Of a DNA stretch of 37,706 nt, positions 32,620 through 37,706 are shown piece after piece. A program made the translations under genes and the position numbers. Origin of the DNA: Campylobacteraceae bacterium (GTDB taxonomy: Bacteria > Campylobacterota > Campylobacteria > Campylobacterales > Sulfurovaceae). The notes beneath the pieces are model-generated. The model had not been told where the DNA came from. It worked only from the letters and a program-made list of their open reading frames with translations, and searched no databases. The stretch lies in assembly GCA_027014605.1 (NCBI GenBank), contig JALWDJ010000043.1:1-37706 (forward strand), in the 5' to 3' direction. Numbering within the stretch: position 1 is the first letter of the stretch; the number at the start of each line of letters is the position of its first letter.

Positions 32620-34623
32620 ATGAACAAAAAGATACTATACTTATCATTAGCTACAGTAACTTTTCTTTATGGAGATGAGAGGTTAGAGGATATTAATATT
32701 GTAGAAAAAGCTACAACTCAAATGGTGCAAGATGTTAGTAGTGAAGAGATAAAGAGTGCTGATTTAGCTGAGGTTTTAGAGAGAAATATCCCATCCGTCT
32801 CACTTATTCGAAGAAGTGGTATAGCTAATGATATTATCTTAAGAGGACAGACAAGAGATAATATTAATGTAATAGTCGATGGTACAAAGACCTATGGAGC
32901 TTGTGTAAATAGAATGGACCCCCCATCATCTCATATTGTAACACATACAGTAGATAGTATAGAGGTTACAGAAGGAGCTTTTGATGTAGAAGATTTTGGC
33001 TCACTTAGTGGAACAGTAAAGGTTAGGACTAAAAAACCAACAAAAAAGCTATCTGGAGAGATTAATGCAAATATTGGTTCATTTGGATACAGAGAGTATT
33101 CAGGAACAGTAAGTGGAGGAACAGATAGATTTAGAGCCTTAATAACCTCATCAACAGAGAGTAGTAATCAATATAGAGATGGAGATGGAGATAATTTTGC
33201 AGAACAGTTAGATAACTATACAGAGGGTAGGGGAGTAGAGCAATATAACTATAGAGATAGAAATATGAAAGCCTATGAGAAAAATAGTGTAATGGGTAAA
33301 ATATTTATAGATGTAACTGACAATCAAGAGCTAAAAGCAAGTTATACAGCAAATAGAAGTGATGATGTTCTATATCCATCTAGTAAAATGGATGCTATAT
33401 ATGATGATAGTGATATTGCAAATTTAGAGTATAGTATTAAAAATTTAGGGGATTTTTCTAAAAGATTAGATTTGCAGATATATAACTCAGAGGTAGAACA
33501 CCCAATGAGTACAGAGTATAGAGTTATTGGAAAAAAGAACTATAAGACTCATAAATTAACTACTCAAATGAGTGGATTAAAGATTAAAAACAGTGCAGAT
33601 ACCTTTACCTATGGGATAGATAGCAGTAAAAGAAATTGGGACGGAGAGTATTATATTACAAATAGAGCAAATGGAGTAGTTAAACATATTGGAAAGAGTA
33701 TTGATGATGTTGATACAAAAAATTTAGGACTATTTTTAAAATCTAAAAAAGATTTAGGTAAAGTAAAACTCTCATGGGGAGTAAGATATGATGATACCTC
33801 AATAGATACCCATTCAATAGAGAGAGATAGAGACTATAATTCATTTTCAGCAAATCTATTTGCTAAATATAAAGTTGATAAAGAGCTAAATCTTTTTGGA
33901 GGAGTAGGTAAATCAAATAGAGTGCCTGATGCAAGAGAGCTATATAATACAAAATATACAAAAGCAGATAATAAGCTAAAAAGAGTCTTAAATGGAAATC
34001 CAAATTTAGACCAGACAAAAAATTATGAGGTTGATTTAGGGTTAGAGAAATCTTTTAGTGGTGGAAAAGTAAAGGTAAAAACATTCTACTCAAAATTAGA
34101 AGATTATATATATTATAATGGTAGTAGAATGAAAAATAGCTTTGAAAATATTGATGCTCATATATACGGAGTTGAATTAAATGGAGATTATATGGTAGGT
34201 GATGATTTAACTCTAAGTGGGAAGTTGGCATATAATAGAGGTAAAAAAGATACTCAACCAACAAATCAAAAAGATAAAGATTTAGCAAATATCGCTCCAA
34301 TGAAGATTAATCTATCAGCCCAATATGATTATGATGATAGTGGAGATATAGAACTATCACTACAAAACGCTACTAAATGGAAAAATATAGATAGTGATAA
34401 TGGAGAGCAGATATTAGATGGATATACAACTCTAAATTTAAAAACAACAAGGGAGTTTGATAATGGCTTGATATTTACAGCTGGAGTTGATAATATATTA
34501 GATGAAACATATACCACTACCAATACATATAAAGATTTAATCCTAATGAGTAATAGTAGTGATACAATGCTTATTAATGAGGCAGGAAGATATTTTTATC
34601 TAAATGCAAAATATCAGTTTTAA
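32620..34623 (+). CDS. TonB-dependent outer-membrane receptor, copper type (OprC/NosA-like)
   Basis: This 667-residue protein is a TonB-gated outer-membrane porin. The signal sequence ends near LYG; a TonB-box-like EDINIVE follows; the plug domain contains DIILRGQTRDNINVIVDG and the barrel ends in aromatic NAKYQF. Two features point to copper. The plug has C95-V-N-R-M99 inside GACVNRMDPPSSHI, which matches the CxxxM-DPP motif of Pseudomonas OprC/NosA. An H294-P-M296 motif lies in a barrel loop, matching the HxM of OprC, with about 199 residues between Cys and His (180 in OprC). The gene follows the Bat operon by 42 bases and is convergent with the propeller gene. Copper uptake is inferred, not shown. 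Confidence 0.87.
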   Translation: MNKKILYLSLATVTFLYGDERLEDINIVEKATTQMVQDVSSEEIKSADLAEVLERNIPSVSLIRRSGIANDIILRGQTRDNINVIVDGTKTYGACVNRMDPPSSHIVTHTVDSIEVTEGAFDVEDFGSLSGTVKVRTKKPTKKLSGEINANIGSFGYREYSGTVSGGTDRFRALITSSTESSNQYRDGDGDNFAEQLDNYTEGRGVEQYNYRDRNMKAYEKNSVMGKIFIDVTDNQELKASYTANRSDDVLYPSSKMDAIYDDSDIANLEYSIKNLGDFSKRLDLQIYNSEVEHPMSTEYRVIGKKNYKTHKLTTQMSGLKIKNSADTFTYGIDSSKRNWDGEYYITNRANGVVKHIGKSIDDVDTKNLGLFLKSKKDLGKVKLSWGVRYDDTSIDTHSIERDRDYNSFSANLFAKYKVDKELNLFGGVGKSNRVPDARELYNTKYTKADNKLKRVLNGNPNLDQTKNYEVDLGLEKSFSGGKVKVKTFYSKLEDYIYYNGSRMKNSFENIDAHIYGVELNGDYMVGDDLTLSGKLAYNRGKKDTQPTNQKDKDLANIAPMKINLSAQYDYDDSGDIELSLQNATKWKNIDSDNGEQILDGYTTLNLKTTREFDNGLIFTAGVDNILDETYTTTNTYKDLILMSNSSDTMLINEAGRYFYLNAKYQF

Positions 34624-34625
34624 AA

Positions 34626-34650
34626 ATAAGAAGATATCTACTCTTCTTAT
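34626..34650 (-). terminator. Intrinsic terminator of the leftward propeller gene
   Basis: ATAAGAAGA (34626-34634) and TCTTCTTAT (34642-34650) are perfect 9-bp inverted copies with a 7-base loop. On the minus strand the stem is followed by TTTTTA, so it should end leftward transcription from the gene at 34647-35801, whose stop codon is in the stem. On the plus strand no T run follows, so it may only partly stop the receptor transcript. Confidence 0.65.
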
Positions 34651-35801
34651 CTATGTAGATTACCTTTAAAATCAACTTTAAGAACCCAGACATTACTATC
34701 TCTACTTCTTGAAGTCTGTTTCTCTCCAACAATTAAATATCCATCATCAGCAGTCACAATATCATATCCAACATCATCATTCTCTCCACCATAGGTTCTT
34801 GACCATACAGTTTTACCTTTAGAGTTAATTTTTAGAATATATAGCTCATTTCCCTTACGGCGAACTTCAGATTTACCAACAATTACGTATCCATCATCAG
34901 GAGCTTTTGTGATTGCATACCCCTCATCATCATACCTACCACCATAAGAGTGTCTCCATATAACTTTTCCTCTCTTATTTATCTTTACAACAAATACATC
35001 TTTATAGTTAAGTCCAAAACTATCTGTGCTTCCAACAATAATATATCCATCTTTAGTTTCAATTATATCATGTGCAGTCTCATCATCTTTCCCACCATAA
35101 GCGTGATACCATACTCTTTTACCATTTTTCTTTAAGCCTACAACATAACTATCAAAATCACCATGCCCATAAGTTTCACTTCTCCCTACCATAATATAAC
35201 CATCTTTTGTACTAATAACAGCATTACCATAATCTTCATCTTTTCCACCATAATATCCTCTCCATATTAAATCTCCATTACTATTTACTTTGATTAATAT
35301 AGGATTTATCCGTGCAGAGAAGAATTTTAGGTGTCTCTCTGTTCCTGTAATAATTAAATTATTTCCATCTGCTACAATTGAATTTCCATAATACTCATCA
35401 TTACTACCTCTATAATATGTTTTTTCCCACTTAATTTTCCCATTTTTATCAATTCTTACAAAATAGAAACTTAAATTGTCATTTCCATAACTTTTAGTAG
35501 AACCAGCAAATACAAAATCATCTTTAAATTTAGTTATAGAGTTAGCCTCATCATCATCACTACCACCATATATCTTCGACCAGATTTTATTTCCATTTTT
35601 ATCTATTTTAATAAGATATACATTATAGTTTCTGTCACTATCTTGAAAACTCTTTGTTTTCCCTGCTATTAGATAGCCATTATTAGTCTTTACAACTGCT
35701 TTAGCGATATCACTCTCTTCACCACCAAATATTTTACTAAATGTGGTTGAAGAGTAGATTATTGAAGTTAAAATTATTAAGTTTAATAAATATTTTTTCA
35801 T
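34647..35801 (-). CDS. Secreted seven-repeat protein, predicted seven-bladed beta-propeller
   Basis: After a signal peptide (MKKYLLNLIILTSIIYSS, cleavage near residue 22) the whole protein is seven repeats of about 48-54 residues. Each carries a core like YGGxxDDxxxxI, then DGYxIVGxTxSxG, then VxKIDKxGKxxWxxxYGG. The count follows the seven Gly-Gly or Arg-Gly pairs. Such repeats belong to the beta-propeller-like families of secreted proteins; I cannot name a ligand. Seven repeats in 384 residues predict one closed seven-bladed propeller with no other domain. It has no lipobox. It is monocistronic, with a clear terminator, and lies back to back with xerH, 48 bases downstream of it on the same strand. 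Confidence 0.8.
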   Translation of the reverse strand: MKKYLLNLIILTSIIYSSTTFSKIFGGEESDIAKAVVKTNNGYLIAGKTKSFQDSDRNYNVYLIKIDKNGNKIWSKIYGGSDDDEANSITKFKDDFVFAGSTKSYGNDNLSFYFVRIDKNGKIKWEKTYYRGSNDEYYGNSIVADGNNLIITGTERHLKFFSARINPILIKVNSNGDLIWRGYYGGKDEDYGNAVISTKDGYIMVGRSETYGHGDFDSYVVGLKKNGKRVWYHAYGGKDDETAHDIIETKDGYIIVGSTDSFGLNYKDVFVVKINKRGKVIWRHSYGGRYDDEGYAITKAPDDGYVIVGKSEVRRKGNELYILKINSKGKTVWSRTYGGENDDVGYDIVTADDGYLIVGEKQTSRSRDSNVWVLKVDFKGNLHR

Positions 35802-35849
35802 CTCTATCTCCTATTTTTTATTATAAGATAATAGTATAATATTGCTTAA

Positions 35850-36950
35850 TTAATAGATATTTTTCTGCTTTTTTTTATTAAAAATAGTGTTTAATAAATT
35901 TGTTGCCTCTCTTCTTCGTTCATCTACAATATGGGTATATACTCTAGTAGTAGAGGGGTCTGCATGTCTCATCATATCTTGGACTAAGGCTAAATCTTTA
36001 ACTTTACTATATAGAAGTGTGCCGTAAGTGTGTCTAAGTAAATGAGCCCCTTCTTTATCTTTTACAATTCCACAATATCGCAATAGCTCTTTAATCTTAT
36101 GAGATACAGATGATGGATTAACTCTTTTTTGAGAATTTTGAGGAGAGTAGAATAGGAAACTACCATTTCCACTATTTAACCATAAACTATAATATGGCTC
36201 TAACGCCTCTTTGGAAACCTCAATTATAGAGTTTTTATTACCTTTTCCTACTATATTGATGAGAAGATAACCATCTTGTAGTTGAATTTTATCTCTTCTT
36301 ATATTTAAAACTTCAGATATCCTCATTCCTGTAAGTAAAATTAATCTAATAATAAGATTATAAAATAGGTATGAGCGTTTTGATACAAACTTATATTGCT
36401 TTAATCCATCTAAGAGAGTCTGAACCTCATCTTCTGTAAGATAAGATGGTATCTTATCTCCTCTATTTCCAGATAACCCTTTCCAATTCGATAGATTAAG
36501 ATGATAGATATATCCATTACCACTATTTGGACTATTTTCATTATGGTTAGATAGATAATTAAAGAAGTTTGTAATAGCATTTCTATAGTTTTTCTTAGTG
36601 GCGTTACTCATTCCTGCTGTGGTAGATGTTAAAAAATCAATAACTATCTCATCATCTATCTCTTTTAGAGAGTATAGTTTCTGTAGTAGTAGATAATCAA
36701 ATAGTTTAGATACAGGTATATAGAAAGTTTTAATCCCCTCGATTCCTGCTTTTCTAATCTCTTTTACAATAGCAGATAACTCCTCAATAGATGATGGAGA
36801 GCTATTTAGTTTAACCATAATATTTTGAATTTTAGACTGTTCTTTTACATTTCGAGAGGATAGAGTATTTACTTTATATTTAATGTATCGTGTTATCCAA
36901 AATATTAATGACTCTTCAATATTATTAGATATATCAAGTGGAAAACGCAT
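35850..36950 (-). CDS. xerH: Tyrosine recombinase XerH (chromosome dimer resolution)
   Basis: This site-specific recombinase should resolve chromosome dimers at a dif-type site with FtsK. The catalytic set is complete: R210 in LTGMRISEV, H303-L-L-R306-H, H329 in MRHADPSTT and nucleophile Y338 in VYTHI. The N-terminus (PLDISNNIEESLIFWITRYIKYK) and the 366-residue length match the single XerH of Helicobacter and Campylobacter, not the 300-residue XerC/XerD pair. The order of helices before the core-binding domain is also like XerH. No transposon or phage gene is near, so it is unlikely to be an integrase. I find no dif-like inverted site I can support in the flanks. Confidence 0.9.
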   Translation of the reverse strand: MRFPLDISNNIEESLIFWITRYIKYKVNTLSSRNVKEQSKIQNIMVKLNSSPSSIEELSAIVKEIRKAGIEGIKTFYIPVSKLFDYLLLQKLYSLKEIDDEIVIDFLTSTTAGMSNATKKNYRNAITNFFNYLSNHNENSPNSGNGYIYHLNLSNWKGLSGNRGDKIPSYLTEDEVQTLLDGLKQYKFVSKRSYLFYNLIIRLILLTGMRISEVLNIRRDKIQLQDGYLLINIVGKGNKNSIIEVSKEALEPYYSLWLNSGNGSFLFYSPQNSQKRVNPSSVSHKIKELLRYCGIVKDKEGAHLLRHTYGTLLYSKVKDLALVQDMMRHADPSTTRVYTHIVDERRREATNLLNTIFNKKKQKNIY

Positions 36951-37021
36951 TTTAATAAGCCTTTATTTATAAAAAGATTATAATAGTATAGCAATAAGAG
37001 TATTAAAAGGATTATAAAAAA

Positions 37022-37582
37022 ATGATAATATATGTTCATGGATTTGGAAGTTCAGGGCAGGGTGGAAAGGCAAGTCTATTTAGGGAATATTTTAAAAAAT
37101 ATAATATTCCATATATAGCTCCATCACTCTCATATATTCCAGACTTAGCAGTTACTACACTTGAAGAGTTAATTAATAGTTATCCAACAGTATCGTTAGT
37201 AGGTTCATCACTGGGTGGATTTTATGCTATCTATCTTGCAGAAAAATATAGACTAAAAGCAGTTTTAATAAATCCAGCAGTAAAATCTGAAAAGACACTA
37301 AAAAGACATGTAGAGTTAAAAGAGAGAGCAAAGAGCTATTATGATGGAAGTCATTTTGAATGGAGAGAGTCATACTTAGATATGTTAAGAAAATATGTAG
37401 TAGAGAAATTGAATAGAGGAGAATATCTTTTAATGTTAAATAAGGGAGATGAGGTTTTAGATTATAGAGATGCTTTAGAGAAGTTACCAAATGCAAAAAA
37501 GATAATAGAAGAGGGTGGAGACCATAGATTTGAGAATATAGATATATATTTAGAGGATATAAAAGAGTATTTAAATTGCTAA
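37022..37582 (+). CDS. YqiA-like alpha/beta-hydrolase (esterase)
   Basis: This 186-residue cytoplasmic protein matches the YqiA/UPF0227 esterases. It has YVHGFGSSGQG with the oxyanion-hole His-Gly, the nucleophile elbow G61-S62-S63-L64-G65 with S63 as nucleophile, and the acid D143 in NKGDEVLDY. The base is H168 in GGDHRF, and there is a cap helix. The substrate is unknown; E. coli YqiA hydrolyses acyl-CoA-like esters weakly. The start ATG is 8 bases after AGGATT. It is divergent from xerH with 71 bases between, which hold an A-T-rich shared promoter region. Confidence 0.85.
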   Translation: MIIYVHGFGSSGQGGKASLFREYFKKYNIPYIAPSLSYIPDLAVTTLEELINSYPTVSLVGSSLGGFYAIYLAEKYRLKAVLINPAVKSEKTLKRHVELKERAKSYYDGSHFEWRESYLDMLRKYVVEKLNRGEYLLMLNKGDEVLDYRDALEKLPNAKKIIEEGGDHRFENIDIYLEDIKEYLNC

Positions 37583-37590
37583 AAAGAGGG

Positions 37591-37619
37591 ACATAATCTC
37601 ACATTATGTTATGATTTTT
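37591..37619 (+). terminator. Stem-loop after the esterase gene
   Basis: ACATAAT (37591-37597), loop CTCAC, and ATTATGT (37603-37609) form a perfect 7-bp stem, followed by TATGATTTTTA. The short gap between stem and T run makes it a weak terminator. It could also be a regulatory hairpin for the next gene. Confidence 0.45.
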
Positions 37620-37642
37620 AAAAAATAGGAGTATTTTAGGGC

Positions 37643-37706
37643 ATGAAATTTGAGAAAGATACACTAATAGAGGATTTTAATCGCTGGTTAAAATCTTATC
37701 TAAGAA
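37643..37706 (+). CDS. 5' end of an unidentified gene cut by the window edge
   Basis: ATG at 37643 opens a frame that stays open to the end of the window (21 codons, MKFEKDTLIEDFNRWLKSYL and onward). AGGAG and TAGGG lie 16 and 5 bases before it. The hydrophilic N-terminus has no signal peptide. It is too short to name. Confidence 0.55.
   Translation, partial: MKFEKDTLIEDFNRWLKSYLR

Noticed and set aside
35850-36950. Recombinase as a phage or transposon integrase marking a mobile element
   Set aside because: Its N-terminus and length match chromosomal XerH, neighbours are ordinary genes, and no att duplications, tRNA or cargo genes are visible.

Overview
The window is a low-GC (roughly 30% by eye), gene-dense bacterial chromosome segment that most resembles the Campylobacterota (Sulfurimonas/Sulfurovum/Arcobacter-like lineages). 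The evidence is a recombinase whose N-terminus and layout match XerH, the single chromosome-dimer recombinase of that phylum; an S4-domain gene, tsaE and lptB in one operon, as around Cj0667-Cj0669 of Campylobacter jejuni; a free-standing atpB; and TATAAT-type -10 boxes with no convincing -35. No rRNA, tRNA, insertion sequence, prophage or CRISPR array is visible. The genus cannot be fixed from the sequence alone.

Layout. Bases 1-6172 are the edge of a surface-polysaccharide locus: a Wza-like export lipoprotein, a Wzc-like co-polymerase/kinase, and the three-gene wlbA-wlbB-wlbC (wbpB-wbpD-wbpE) set that turns UDP-GlcNAcA into UDP-GlcNAc3NAcA. Bases 6321-18920 hold mostly housekeeping genes: a DsbC/DsbG-like thioredoxin-fold protein, hemC, rsmH, an orphan HsdS-like half subunit, metH, rpoD, a small secreted cysteine protein, purL and an MBL-fold hydrolase.

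Bases 19285-24724 form a tight rightward operon: a DegT-family PLP protein without the catalytic lysine, lpxK, mog, two small unknown genes, an S4-domain gene, trpD, tsaE and lptB. atpB (with a clear terminator) and a short TenI/ThiE-like gene follow. Bases 26294-32577 are a complete MoxR-DUF58-BatA-BatB-BatC-BatD operon. It is followed by an OprC/NosA-like copper TonB-dependent receptor, a leftward secreted protein of seven repeats (predicted beta-propeller), xerH, and a YqiA-like esterase. The right edge cuts a gene start.

The points most worth a second look are the lysine-less DegT protein overlapping lpxK, the CxxxM plus HxM copper-ligand pattern in the TonB receptor beside the Bat operon, the orphan HsdS-like protein with an 11-bp tandem repeat in its promoter, the Wzc-like protein that ends without a tyrosine tail, and several hairpins at predicted mRNA 5' ends. 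I found no single large, clearly undescribed multi-gene system. Most of the window is ordinary core genome with a few unusual individual genes.
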